Shown: positions 42,609 through 50,629 of the stretch, piece by piece
Layout of the letters: each line of letters starts with the position of its first letter
Numbering within the stretch: the first letter of the stretch is position 1
Assembly (NCBI RefSeq): GCF_028335745.1
Contig: NZ_CP116477.1
Location: 2,418,001 to 2,482,000, forward strand
Origin: Pectobacterium sp. A5351
GTDB lineage: Bacteria; Pseudomonadota; Gammaproteobacteria; Enterobacterales; Enterobacteriaceae
Length of the DNA stretch: 64,000 nucleotides
Direction: 5' to 3'
Program-made: the position numbers and the translations under genes
Notes under the pieces: generated by a model
Told to the model about the DNA's origin: nothing
The model's database searches: none
Seen by the model: the letters and a program-made list of their open reading frames with translations, nothing else

Positions 42609-42811
42609 GGTGCAACCTCCTCGTCATTTTCGACTTCATCCTGTTCAATCATTGGGATCAAGAGAACGATGCCGGACGGTAATGATGGCGTAACAGCCAC
42701 ATGCGGGTTTGCCATGATGATCCGGTCATAGCCCAACGGGTCGCCATAATAATGGTGTGACAGCGAATCCCAACGGTCACCCATTTTTGTCACATGTTCG
42801 ATGTACCTCAT
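42596..42811 (-). CDS. Tail protein, P2 gpX-like (LysM-like)
   Basis: A 71-residue LysM-like domain protein (GDRWDSLSHHYYGDPLGYDRIIMANPH) found between gpU-type and gpD-type genes in P2-like tails. It probably binds the hub. It overlaps both neighbours by a few bases. Confidence 0.85.
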   Translation of the reverse strand: MRYIEHVTKMGDRWDSLSHHYYGDPLGYDRIIMANPHVAVTPSLPSGIVLLIPMIEQDEVENDEEVAPWLR

Positions 42812-43692
42812 GCTTTCCTCGCCACAATGGTCGATGTCATTTTACTGAGTGCCGGAGAATTATTTTTCAACAGCACGCCAGCGGCATCAAACTGCCCGGA
42901 AACGGTATTCAATGCAGCGGCCAGATTGCGGCTGTCAACGCCCGCAAGCGATTGTCGCGCCGATGCCACAAACGTTGCGGCCTGACTGGTATCACGGGCT
43001 AACCGCACTGCATCAGGAAAGGTATCTTTGACGGCATTTAGCGCAGGAATAGATGACATTAGCGGTGCAGTCACGCCGCCTATCTGTGACATCAAACCGG
43101 GAATGCGGGTTAGTGCAACCGTCGGATTGGTCGCCATCTTCTGCACCGCCCGTACCGTACTGGCTGCGGTGGTGAGGGCAGATTGCGCTTTCTTTGCATA
43201 GCTCACGGCATCGCGCACCGATTGCGCCATACCGCTAGGTTTGGTGACGGCGCTGGTGACAACGCCCGTCCCCGGAATGGCACTATTAATCGCGGGCGGT
43301 TTGAGCGGGCTTTTCGGGTCGCCGATGTACTCGCGCAACGTCACTTCCGCCGTCATGGCCATCACGTTACCGGACGAATCGGTCTGCTGGCTGCTGGCCG
43401 TCACCGCCGTAATCACGAACCAGCCACGATAATCGCCATTGCCGAATACCAACGCCAGCGCCTGATGTGACCGCATCGCCTGACGTAACCGCGACAGCTC
43501 GTTATCCGGGGTGCAATACAGGCTGTGGAACACCAGGCTAATGCGAAACTCATCGAGCTGTTCGCCGACGAACTGCAGCCCTGGCTTCCCCTCAATACGG
43601 CTGTGTTCGGCATAATCGACGCCGAACGTCGATTCAAAACCGTCCCAGTAGGTAATCAACTCAAACTCAATATCACCCAATACCGCAAACAT
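42808..43692 (-). CDS. Tail terminator/connector-type protein, P2 gpU-like
   Basis: A 294-residue protein with the gpU-type N-terminal domain (FAVLGDIEFELITYWDGFES to about residue 130), longer than P2 gpU (about 160) through an Ala/Ser/Val-rich C-terminal extension. It follows the tape measure gene with a one-base overlap. The extension resembles those of Mu-like DNA-circulation-type proteins, but this is only suggestive. Confidence 0.8.
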   Translation of the reverse strand: MFAVLGDIEFELITYWDGFESTFGVDYAEHSRIEGKPGLQFVGEQLDEFRISLVFHSLYCTPDNELSRLRQAMRSHQALALVFGNGDYRGWFVITAVTASSQQTDSSGNVMAMTAEVTLREYIGDPKSPLKPPAINSAIPGTGVVTSAVTKPSGMAQSVRDAVSYAKKAQSALTTAASTVRAVQKMATNPTVALTRIPGLMSQIGGVTAPLMSSIPALNAVKDTFPDAVRLARDTSQAATFVASARQSLAGVDSRNLAAALNTVSGQFDAAGVLLKNNSPALSKMTSTIVARKA

Positions 43693-46163
43693 CAGGCATA
43701 CCCCCGGCGTTGTTGTTGCGCCACAATGCGCTCCATCATCTTCTCCAGTTCGTGCAGGGACAGATTCAGGGCGTTGGTGATTTCCGGTGTGGCTGGCGTT
43801 TTCTGCCCATTGAGATAGATATTGGGTGAGAACGTGACATGGATACCGTTGCTGGCTCCATTGGGGGGAGCGCTATTGGCTGAACTGCGGCGAACCGAGC
43901 CATCAGCATTCAATAACGGAATAGGGATAGCAGGAACGTCTGGCGTCAACGCACCGGCTAACCGTTGCCCGGCTTTTGCGGCCAGCGGTGTAGTGCGGCT
44001 AATTCCTATCGCAGCCCCCTGCGATATATTATCGCCGAATGACGCAAATACCCGGCTGGGGGAATGAATACCTAATTTCTCGGCAAACCAACCCTTAATA
44101 TTATCGCCTAATTCACCGACAACCTTTTTTGCGCCTTCCCATGTATTCCTAATACCGTTCACCAGGCCACTGATAATATTTGCGCCAAAGTCGGTAAACT
44201 TGCTTGGCATATCGATGCCGAAATATTTCATCACCTCGGCAAATACGGTGTAAAAAATACCGATGGGCGACCAATTCAGAATCAATTTTGTTACGCCGCC
44301 AATGCCACCGCTAAATGCGGTTGTAATATCATTCCAGCGTGCCCGGAACCAATTACTGATAGGCTCCCAGTAGCGATAAACCAAATAGGCCGCGACGGCG
44401 ATCCCCGTCACCAATAGCCCTATAGGGTTCATCAATAATGCGCGGCCCATAATCATCACGGCACGACCCACTAACGTAATACCGCGCATTAAGCCGCCGC
44501 CGAGAATTCGTCCCAGCGATAGAGCACCACGGCCAAGTCGGGTAAACATCCCTAGCCACTGCCGCGCACGCCCACCGGCACCGAATGATGCACGGAGCAA
44601 TAGCCATTTGGAGCGCAGCAGTACCGCGCCTTTCCAGAGGTCAACAACGGGGGACAGCAAAAGGTTTAAGCCCAGTTTGGTGCCGATAGCCGCCGCTTTA
44701 AAGGCCAGCAGTCCCGCGGCGGCCATCACCACGCCTTTCACAATTTCAGGGTTGGCGGCGATCCATTTTCCCGCCTGATCGATAAGCGGGATGATGGTTT
44801 CGCCCAGTGAGATTAGCGCTGGTTTTAATGACTCGCCAATGCCGATAGCTGCTTCATTCATACGGATTTGGATTTGTCGCCAACGTGCCTCTAACGTATC
44901 GTTCTGCTTGGCGGCGTCTTTATCCAGCGTTTGTTGAGATTCAGGGCTATTCATTTCTGTTTTATTTGACTGATATTTCCCCCAGTCCTGGCGCATTGAA
45001 ATCAAATGCTGCGCAGTCTGAATATCAGTAAAAATTTCTGCCAACCCGAACGATTCAAATAATTTTTGCTGAGTCTCTTTATCACCCTTTGCACCTGCTT
45101 TCTGCCATTGATCGGCGAATGCTTTACCCTTGCCATCAATAAAGCGATTGGCAATCATGAGCGAGGCTTCATATTGCGAAAATCCCTTTGCAACATAATC
45201 CTGCATGGAGGCTTTATAGTTGATTCCCGCTTTTTCATACTTCTGAATGGTGTCGCTACGGTTCATTGCAGCCAGCCAGTTGGTCATATTGGTGACAGCT
45301 TCTTCAGCAGAGCCAGAGCCTTTCGCCACCTCAAGACTGGCGACAATCTGGGTAATGGCGTCTTTACCGACGATCCCTTTGGCCGCAAAAGATTTTGCGA
45401 GTCCCGGCAAGGTTTTTGCCATGTCTTTTAATTCAAATGAACCCAGCTTTGCGCCTGTTGCAGCAATCGCGAATGCCTCTTCCATCTCTTTGGGATCGGT
45501 AATTTGCAATGCGGAGCTGAATGCGTAGGTCATTTTTGCCAGTTCAGTCATATCCCCTTTAGTCGCAGTTGCGGTTTTACCCAGCATGCTGGCAAATCTT
45601 GCCGCTTCCACAGGGTTCATCCCATCCGCAACCAGTTGCCCAACGCCGCCCAGTAACGCTTCCTGTGTCTGGTTGACCTTCAATGCTGCTTGTCGAATCG
45701 CTGTCCCAATAGCCTGCTCCTGCGTCTTATCCAGATCGCCCGTCACAGCAATATCCCGTAGCCCCGATTCAAAGCTGGCGTATTGCTTTACCGAACTGAC
45801 AATCGGTGACGCTACCGTTCTGGCCACGGCATAGGTCTCGGCACCTTTGGCATAGAGCGCCATTCGGTTTGCCCGTGCCGCATCGCTGGTTGCCGCTGCT
45901 GCAGCAAGTCGGTTCTGCTGGCGCTGTAGCTGCTCCATTGTCCGCCCGACACGTTGCAGGTCGCTGTTCAGCCGCTGACTGGCGCGTGAACCGAGCTGAC
46001 CATAACGTTCTGTGGCCCGCGTAAGCGCATTTTGGCGCTCCTGCAGCCGGCGCGTGGTCTCACCAATTGAATCCAGCGTGCGGCGGGTTCCCGTTACCGC
46101 ACTGCGAAACGCGCCGGATATGGCTCCGCCAATAATCACGCCTATGGAAAATTCTGTGGCCAC
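43692..46163 (-). CDS. Tail tape measure protein
   Basis: Sets tail length and is ejected ahead of DNA. The 823 residues include an N-terminal coiled coil (about 20-95), the TP901-type core with FESGLRDIAVTGDLDKTQEQ, several hydrophobic segments around 470-620, and a C-terminal FAEKLGIHSPSRVFASFGDNISQGAAIGI motif typical of tape measures. The size predicts a tail of roughly 120 nm by the usual 0.15 nm per residue, an inference. Confidence 0.92.
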   Translation of the reverse strand: MATEFSIGVIIGGAISGAFRSAVTGTRRTLDSIGETTRRLQERQNALTRATERYGQLGSRASQRLNSDLQRVGRTMEQLQRQQNRLAAAAATSDAARANRMALYAKGAETYAVARTVASPIVSSVKQYASFESGLRDIAVTGDLDKTQEQAIGTAIRQAALKVNQTQEALLGGVGQLVADGMNPVEAARFASMLGKTATATKGDMTELAKMTYAFSSALQITDPKEMEEAFAIAATGAKLGSFELKDMAKTLPGLAKSFAAKGIVGKDAITQIVASLEVAKGSGSAEEAVTNMTNWLAAMNRSDTIQKYEKAGINYKASMQDYVAKGFSQYEASLMIANRFIDGKGKAFADQWQKAGAKGDKETQQKLFESFGLAEIFTDIQTAQHLISMRQDWGKYQSNKTEMNSPESQQTLDKDAAKQNDTLEARWRQIQIRMNEAAIGIGESLKPALISLGETIIPLIDQAGKWIAANPEIVKGVVMAAAGLLAFKAAAIGTKLGLNLLLSPVVDLWKGAVLLRSKWLLLRASFGAGGRARQWLGMFTRLGRGALSLGRILGGGLMRGITLVGRAVMIMGRALLMNPIGLLVTGIAVAAYLVYRYWEPISNWFRARWNDITTAFSGGIGGVTKLILNWSPIGIFYTVFAEVMKYFGIDMPSKFTDFGANIISGLVNGIRNTWEGAKKVVGELGDNIKGWFAEKLGIHSPSRVFASFGDNISQGAAIGISRTTPLAAKAGQRLAGALTPDVPAIPIPLLNADGSVRRSSANSAPPNGASNGIHVTFSPNIYLNGQKTPATPEITNALNLSLHELEKMMERIVAQQQRRGYA

Positions 46164-46205
46164 GATTTATGATTCCTTTTAACAATGCGAAACAGGGATA
46201 CGGAT

Positions 46206-46475
46206 ATGGAAAATGCGCTGATGTTATGTAAAGGACTGCTGATAACGGTATTTGGCGGGATATATATTTATCTGCTGGCAAAACTGGTTATCTATACCGT
46301 TAACAGCAGCAGTGAGCCGTTTGTCTGGGTGCTAATGATTGGCGGCGGTGCGGCATTATTATCGCTTGCAATGGCATTAGCCGCGTTTCTCCTGCAACCC
46401 GCCGTCTATTTGCTGGCCGCGATATTTGCGGGCGTCGGTGCCCTGATTAGTCGCTATCGCCGTTCTCACGTTTAA
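46206..46475 (+). CDS. Small membrane protein encoded against the tail operon
   Basis: An 89-residue protein (MENALMLCKGLLITVFG...) with three predicted hydrophobic helices (about 8-32, 42-66 and 68-84) and a basic C-terminus SRYRRSHV. An AGGGATACGG sequence precedes the ATG. It is on the plus strand between the tape measure and tail assembly genes, and its last 29 bases overlap the 3' end of the frameshift extension on the other strand. I do not recognise a family. It could be a lysogeny gene (moron) expressed from the prophage. Confidence 0.5.
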   Translation: MENALMLCKGLLITVFGGIYIYLLAKLVIYTVNSSSEPFVWVLMIGGGAALLSLAMALAAFLLQPAVYLLAAIFAGVGALISRYRRSHV

Positions 46476-46653
46476 TCTGTTCGCTGGCTGTTTCCAGCCA
46501 GCTCTCAAACTCATCCAGATCCAGCTCGTTCAGCTCACTCGGCTGAAACCTAAACCACCTCGCCAACAGCGCCTGCGCCTGAATCAGCGTCTTCGGATGA
46601 TGCAACCACCCCTGTAAGGTGCTGAAATCGTTTTTGCAGCGCCAGATAGTCAG
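46447..46653 (-). CDS. Tail assembly frameshift extension (E'-like), no own start seen
   Basis: This frame is open from 46653 to its stop at 46447 in the -2 (equal to +1) register relative to the tail assembly gene upstream. Its product contains LQGWLHHPKTLIQAQALLAR followed by WFRFQPSELNELDLDEFESW and ends KRENGDSD, a credible protein. No good start codon or ribosome binding site lies at its beginning, so it is best read as a C-terminal extension made by programmed frameshifting, as in the G/GT and E/E' tail chaperones of other phages. Confidence 0.6.
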   Translation of the reverse strand: MTIWRCKNDFSTLQGWLHHPKTLIQAQALLARWFRFQPSELNELDLDEFESWLETASEQIKRENGDSD

Positions 46654-46852
46654 CTAAATCCATCCCATCCAGATCTTCAGGTGGCAGGCCACTGGCACGG
46701 GCAATCAGCAAGTCATCCCAATCTTCAGCTTTATCACTGATTTTGCGCACGGCTTTCAGGTCTTTGACCTGCAGACGCCGCAGGGACAGGGACTCCAGTT
46801 TGACGCCGCCAGCGGTGGAGTAAGGGATCGATAACGAAAAGGTTTCAGACAT
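46550..46852 (-). CDS. Tail assembly chaperone, gpE/Mu gp41-like
   Basis: A 100-residue protein (MSETFSLSIPYSTAGGVKLESL) behind an AGGAG ribosome binding site, in the place of the short tail chaperone between tube and tape measure genes. Family features are SLRRLQVKDLKAVRKI and LADYLALQKRFQHLTG near the end. The last 35 codons overlap the extension frame described at 46447-46653. It binds the tape measure during tail assembly by analogy. Confidence 0.82.
   Translation of the reverse strand: MSETFSLSIPYSTAGGVKLESLSLRRLQVKDLKAVRKISDKAEDWDDLLIARASGLPPEDLDGMDLADYLALQKRFQHLTGVVASSEDADSGAGAVGEVV
46631..46635 (-). other. Candidate frameshift site in the tail chaperone gene
   Basis: On the minus strand the codons CTG CAA AAA CGA contain five A residues. 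A lysyl-tRNA on AAA can slip two bases back onto another AAA, placing the ribosome in the extension frame. A second candidate is GGG-G at 46609-46612, where a +1 slip also re-pairs perfectly. Confidence 0.4.
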
Positions 46853-46941
46853 AGTTATGCTCCTGACGAAATTAATGCGAATTAGCGTTCAGGGGCAGTA
46901 TGGTGCGAGGTGGGGAAAATCAATATTAATGGCAGTTAACG

Positions 46942-46969
46942 AAAAAAGGAGGGAACCAATCCCTCCTTT
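46942..46969 (-). terminator. Rho-independent terminator inside the tail operon
   Basis: AAAGGAGGGA and TCCCTCCTTT form a ten-base perfect stem with a five-base loop. On the minus strand it is followed by six T residues. It lies 23 bases after the small gene at 46992-47192 and 90 bases before the tail chaperone gene, so it splits head/sheath/tube expression from the rest of the tail. Confidence 0.85.
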
Positions 46970-46991
46970 GTAGAGAAAATACAGCGGTTGC

Positions 46992-47192
46992 TTAGTCCAG
47001 TTGCAGCACGCCATGCTGCTCGGATTCGGAATAGGCAATCAGCCCGCTATACTCCGGCACCATCGAGCCATCATCGGCTTCAAAAGCGGGAATAGTGCCG
47101 TGGGTGATGGTATAAGCATACTGGCCTTCCGACTCTGCAAACTCAGCCAGCGCCTTAATCTGATCTGCACGTAATACGATTTTCTCACTCAT
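46992..47192 (-). CDS. Small phage protein of unknown function
   Basis: A 66-residue acidic protein (MSEKIVLRADQIKALAEFAES) ending SEQHGVLQLD, located just after the tail tube gene and before a terminator. I do not recognise a family. Its position and compact size suggest a tail-associated or regulatory role, but nothing in the sequence fixes it. Confidence 0.7.
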   Translation of the reverse strand: MSEKIVLRADQIKALAEFAESEGQYAYTITHGTIPAFEADDGSMVPEYSGLIAYSESEQHGVLQLD

Positions 47193-47202
47193 GCTATTTT
47201 TC

Positions 47203-47727
47203 TTAACCCCCGATATTCATGCGATAGTCCGTCAGCTGGTCGATGCCACCGACGCGGAAGATATTGGCCAGATAATCCAGCTCCAGCAGCTCTTCGCCGT
47301 CCAGTACCTGTTTCAGATAGGAACAAGTGAAGCTACTGGAGAACTCAGCGTTCTCATGCTGCTTGAACGTACCCAGAGGGTTCTTCTTGAACATGATGGT
47401 CATGTACGTCACCAGCGGGATTTCATCGATACGCCCTTGGGAGCTATAGCGCTCGACGCTGGAGCGGCATTGCAACGCCAGCGTTTTATACGGGTTCGCC
47501 GCACCGAGCATGGCGTCACGATAGAACGAGTTCCACTTGATCTCGCCTTCCAGTTTGTCGAACCCGGCAGGCAATTCAACCTTGCCCACCATCCCCAGTG
47601 CCTTATGCTCTTGCATCACCATGCTGACGTCCGGCAACTTTACTTCTTCAGCCCGCCCCAGCAGGTTCACCCCATCCAGATAGATATTGGCGTTGGTGAT
47701 GCGGTTTACTTCAATTTTCCCAGCCAT
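47203..47727 (-). CDS. Major tail tube protein, P2 FII-like
   Basis: Inner tube subunit of a contractile tail, 174 residues. The N-terminus with ITNANIYLDGVNLLGRAEEVKLP and the central GFDKLEGEIKWNSFY stretch are those of the P2 FII family. Its start abuts the sheath stop with a one-base overlap, the standard sheath-tube order. Confidence 0.92.
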   Translation of the reverse strand: MAGKIEVNRITNANIYLDGVNLLGRAEEVKLPDVSMVMQEHKALGMVGKVELPAGFDKLEGEIKWNSFYRDAMLGAANPYKTLALQCRSSVERYSSQGRIDEIPLVTYMTIMFKKNPLGTFKQHENAEFSSSFTCSYLKQVLDGEELLELDYLANIFRVGGIDQLTDYRMNIGG

Positions 47728-49154
47728 CAGCTATTGCCCTCCAACGTGACCAGATATTCGGAGGTGATCTCCGTCTCGAACGTCAACCGCTCTAACGGCG
47801 GTGGCGGCGTGTATTTGTAGCTCAGCAACAGGTGGCCCGCTGCCAGCTCCGTTTCTTCATTACGTGCCGGGTCATACCAGCATTTGAAGCCCAGCAGCGC
47901 ACCGTCACCAATCAGCTTGCGGCCATAGCCGTTCACCGATTCGGTCAACGCGTCGATCAGTGCCTGGGTTATCGGCATATCGATGTATTGCTGGCTGAAA
48001 TAGCGGATGGACTCATTGATTACATCACCGGTGCGGCGCACGTTCTCAAAGTTACGCATATGGGTAACAGTTGGCCACGCCGCGCAGCGATTGCCCCACA
48101 GACGCAACCCGGAGCCGTAGCTGTTGAACACGGTGGTAATGCCTTGTTCGTTCAACAGGTTCACTTCACTGTTCGGGTCGTCGATCATCGCCGATAGTTG
48201 ACGCTCCACTCCGGTGATGCCCAGCAGTTCCTGATTGGAAGACGACCACCAGAAACCTCGCTCTAAATCGACTTTGGCACGCAACCCCGCCGCACGCTGT
48301 GACAGCGGCTCCAGCCGTTCGCTGTTGGTTTGTGCGTCATAGACTTTGACATGCGGATAGCACAGCCGCACGCGGTCTGAACTGGTATTGAAATTGATGC
48401 TGCCAGTTGGCCCACGACCTGCCAGCACCTGCGCAAAGGTGGTGCCAATCGGCGCATCGATATAGGTGATGGCGTCCAGTTTGTCAGCCAGCGCGATCAG
48501 TTCCACGCTGACGCTGTTCTGGGTACAGAACACCGGCGCAATAAGGATTTTGGCAAAGAAGCCGAACTGGTTATAGGTATCGTGCAGCAGCTTCATGCCG
48601 GTACGATTTCCCGCTGCGTTGACGGCACCGATAATCTCTGCCGCCGTCACTTTCGTCGGGTCGGCATAATCGTAGCTGGCCAGCACCGCGTCATCGGTCG
48701 GGATGTTGCTGTTCAGCCGGGTAACTACACCGGTTTGCGCATCAAGCTGGTAATCAGTTCCGTCAATATAGGGCGTGGTTTCCAGCGACTGACGCAACAC
48801 CAGTTTAGCCACTGCACGCTGCGCCAGTTGCGCTTTTCCTGTCGCGGCGGCAAACGTCACACTGGCATTATCAACGTGGGTTTTATGCACATCCGGGTCG
48901 AGCACATTAATCACCAGCACCGTTCCCGCGCCGTGATCGTAAATCGCATCCAGCGCCTGCGGAATGGTGAAACCGCTGTATTGGCTACCGAACTGTGCCG
49001 CATCTTTCTCTGACAGACATAGCGTAACGGTATTAACTGCTCCCGTGGGGGCAGTGCCGATCAGACCGATAACGGCGGACTTCACGGTTTTCACTGGACG
49101 TGCGCCGTTTTCTACCTCAGTGGTTTCGACGCCATGTAAATAGTTAGCTGCCAC
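47727..49154 (-). CDS. Tail sheath protein, P2 FI-like
   Basis: Contractile sheath subunit, 475 residues. YLHGVETTEVENGARPVKTVKSAV and VIGLIGTAP are the conserved opening, and the C-terminal part holds RTGDVINESIRYFSQQYIDMP, the core sheath domain. Its presence shows the phage is a myovirus. It overlaps the upstream small gene by 11 bases. Confidence 0.94.
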   Translation of the reverse strand: MAANYLHGVETTEVENGARPVKTVKSAVIGLIGTAPTGAVNTVTLCLSEKDAAQFGSQYSGFTIPQALDAIYDHGAGTVLVINVLDPDVHKTHVDNASVTFAAATGKAQLAQRAVAKLVLRQSLETTPYIDGTDYQLDAQTGVVTRLNSNIPTDDAVLASYDYADPTKVTAAEIIGAVNAAGNRTGMKLLHDTYNQFGFFAKILIAPVFCTQNSVSVELIALADKLDAITYIDAPIGTTFAQVLAGRGPTGSINFNTSSDRVRLCYPHVKVYDAQTNSERLEPLSQRAAGLRAKVDLERGFWWSSSNQELLGITGVERQLSAMIDDPNSEVNLLNEQGITTVFNSYGSGLRLWGNRCAAWPTVTHMRNFENVRRTGDVINESIRYFSQQYIDMPITQALIDALTESVNGYGRKLIGDGALLGFKCWYDPARNEETELAAGHLLLSYKYTPPPPLERLTFETEITSEYLVTLEGNS

Positions 49155-49368
49155 TGATCACCTCCAATTTCTCTTCACTGACATTTTTACGGCGGGAGGC
49201 GGATGCGGTGGAGACATCCGGCTCGGCGTGTAAATGTTGCAACGCAACCAGCGTTTTCACGTAGTCGTGCGCCTCTGGCAGGTCAACGACACTGTCTGGC
49301 CACAGCAGCACCTCGGTGCCGTCAGCTAGCGTGACGCCACTGGATGGGCCGGTATAACGGTATTTCAT
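49144..49368 (-). CDS. Small phage protein between neck and sheath genes
   Basis: A 74-residue protein (MKYRYTGPSSGVTLADGTEV) of the type commonly found before Mu-like sheath genes. The N-terminal half looks like a small beta domain and the C-terminal half is polar (SRRKNVSEEKLEVISGS). The overlaps with both neighbours support translation. Its function is not known. Confidence 0.75.
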   Translation of the reverse strand: MKYRYTGPSSGVTLADGTEVLLWPDSVVDLPEAHDYVKTLVALQHLHAEPDVSTASASRRKNVSEEKLEVISGS

Positions 49369-49832
49369 GATTCACTTTCCTCATAATTGACCAGGGACAG
49401 TAACGGCCCATCGGGTAAATCGGTGTCTTCCAACTGGATGGATTCGGTGGAGAAATCCAGCGCGTACTGCCACAGCCCGCCGACATTGCCCAGAAACACA
49501 TCGCGCACCAGCCAGATTTTGCGGCGGCAGTTCGGCGGTTTGTAGCCGCACAACACCCGACGAACGACATCCAGCACCGCTACCGCACCATTTCGCCCGT
49601 TTAACTGACGGAAAACGACGGTCGTGTTCAGGGTGATCGTGTGGGACTGCATCACCGCGCCGATATCCTCCGGCTTGCCAAAGCGGGAACCGGCGTAGCT
49701 CACCAGTACTGCCCCAACCGGATGATTGAGGCGAAAGTCGGCGGGCTTCTCCGGGAAATACTCAATCTGTAGCTGGGGCAGTTTTTCCTTCAGACGGGCA
49801 ACCACTGCCTCGATAACCGGATTGACGTCCAT
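49365..49832 (-). CDS. Mu gp37-family neck/tail completion protein
   Basis: A 155-residue protein in the position of Mu gp37 (DUF1834), between the gp36-like head completion gene and the sheath. The opening MDVNPVIEAVVARLKEKLPQ and the DVVRRVLCGYKPPNC stretch fit the family. It probably forms part of the head-tail junction. One-base overlap with the upstream gene. Confidence 0.82.
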   Translation of the reverse strand: MDVNPVIEAVVARLKEKLPQLQIEYFPEKPADFRLNHPVGAVLVSYAGSRFGKPEDIGAVMQSHTITLNTTVVFRQLNGRNGAVAVLDVVRRVLCGYKPPNCRRKIWLVRDVFLGNVGGLWQYALDFSTESIQLEDTDLPDGPLLSLVNYEESES

Positions 49833-50278
49833 CAGTATTTCTCCAGCATGCCATTGTTGCCGCCAAAGGTTGGCCGACGCGCCCGCACCCGAAACTCGCC
49901 GGACTCTGGTACATCCTTACTGGTTGACGGTAAGGCCAGCGTCAGCTTCGCATCACGAATGTCCACCAACTGACGCGTTGCCACTTTGTTGTCGTCTTTT
50001 ACCGTATCCGGCATCGTCCCTTCCGGGCGACGGGCATATAACCGGTAGCGAGTCAGCGTGACCGCAATGTCGCGTAGCACGGTGGGGATTTCTGTCAGCG
50101 GCAAGGTGTAACGCCCGCGCAGATGGGCGTCGATCAGCTCATCGGCATAGCGAATGCAACTGTCCACTACCGTGGTGTTAACCGGAGGTGGCGCATCGAA
50201 TCCCACCGTTTCATTGGTCAACTGGATCAGCGTGGACTCCGGCACCTGTTCGAGTAAATCCGCCAACGTGCAGTACAT
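49832..50278 (-). CDS. Mu gp36-family head completion protein (DUF1320)
   Basis: A 148-residue adaptor-type protein (MYCTLADLLEQVPESTLIQLT). Helices with CIRYADELIDAHLRGRYTLPL and LRDIAVTLTRYRLYARR are diagnostic of DUF1320. It should sit under the portal as a neck adaptor, judged from family structures and gene order. Confidence 0.88.
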   Translation of the reverse strand: MYCTLADLLEQVPESTLIQLTNETVGFDAPPPVNTTVVDSCIRYADELIDAHLRGRYTLPLTEIPTVLRDIAVTLTRYRLYARRPEGTMPDTVKDDNKVATRQLVDIRDAKLTLALPSTSKDVPESGEFRVRARRPTFGGNNGMLEKY

Positions 50279-50280
50279 GG

Positions 50281-50619
50281 TTATACTCCGCGCAGGATTC
50301 GGATGACGTCGCCTTCGGCGAGGGCCGCATCCAGTGCGATGCCATTTGATACGCCCGCTTCCGTCAGCAGAACGGCACGGGCAGTCTCGTCAGACTGGAC
50401 AGATTTACCGCGCTCGATAGCGGCCCCGACCTCCACGGCAACGATACCGAGTACATTAACCGGCACGGCATCACCTGCCGCGCCATCCACTTCGGCAACG
50501 CCCAATGCGGCAGCACCCGCCTGACACGGAGCGTTGTCTGCACCGACAAAACGCTGCTGTGCCAGGGCAGCGGTGGCCAGCACCGTGGTGGTCAGAATGA
50601 CCTGTTGAGTGGCTCCCAT
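50281..50619 (-). CDS. DUF2190-type capsid-associated protein
   Basis: A 112-residue Ala/Val-rich protein resembling DUF2190 capsid decoration or head-fibre proteins, directly downstream of the major capsid gene where such proteins normally lie. The repeated hydrophobic beta pattern with few aromatic residues fits a small beta-barrel. The structural role is inferred from position and composition. Confidence 0.78.
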   Translation of the reverse strand: MGATQQVILTTTVLATAALAQQRFVGADNAPCQAGAAALGVAEVDGAAGDAVPVNVLGIVAVEVGAAIERGKSVQSDETARAVLLTEAGVSNGIALDAALAEGDVIRILRGV

Positions 50620-50629
50620 AATGCCTCCG

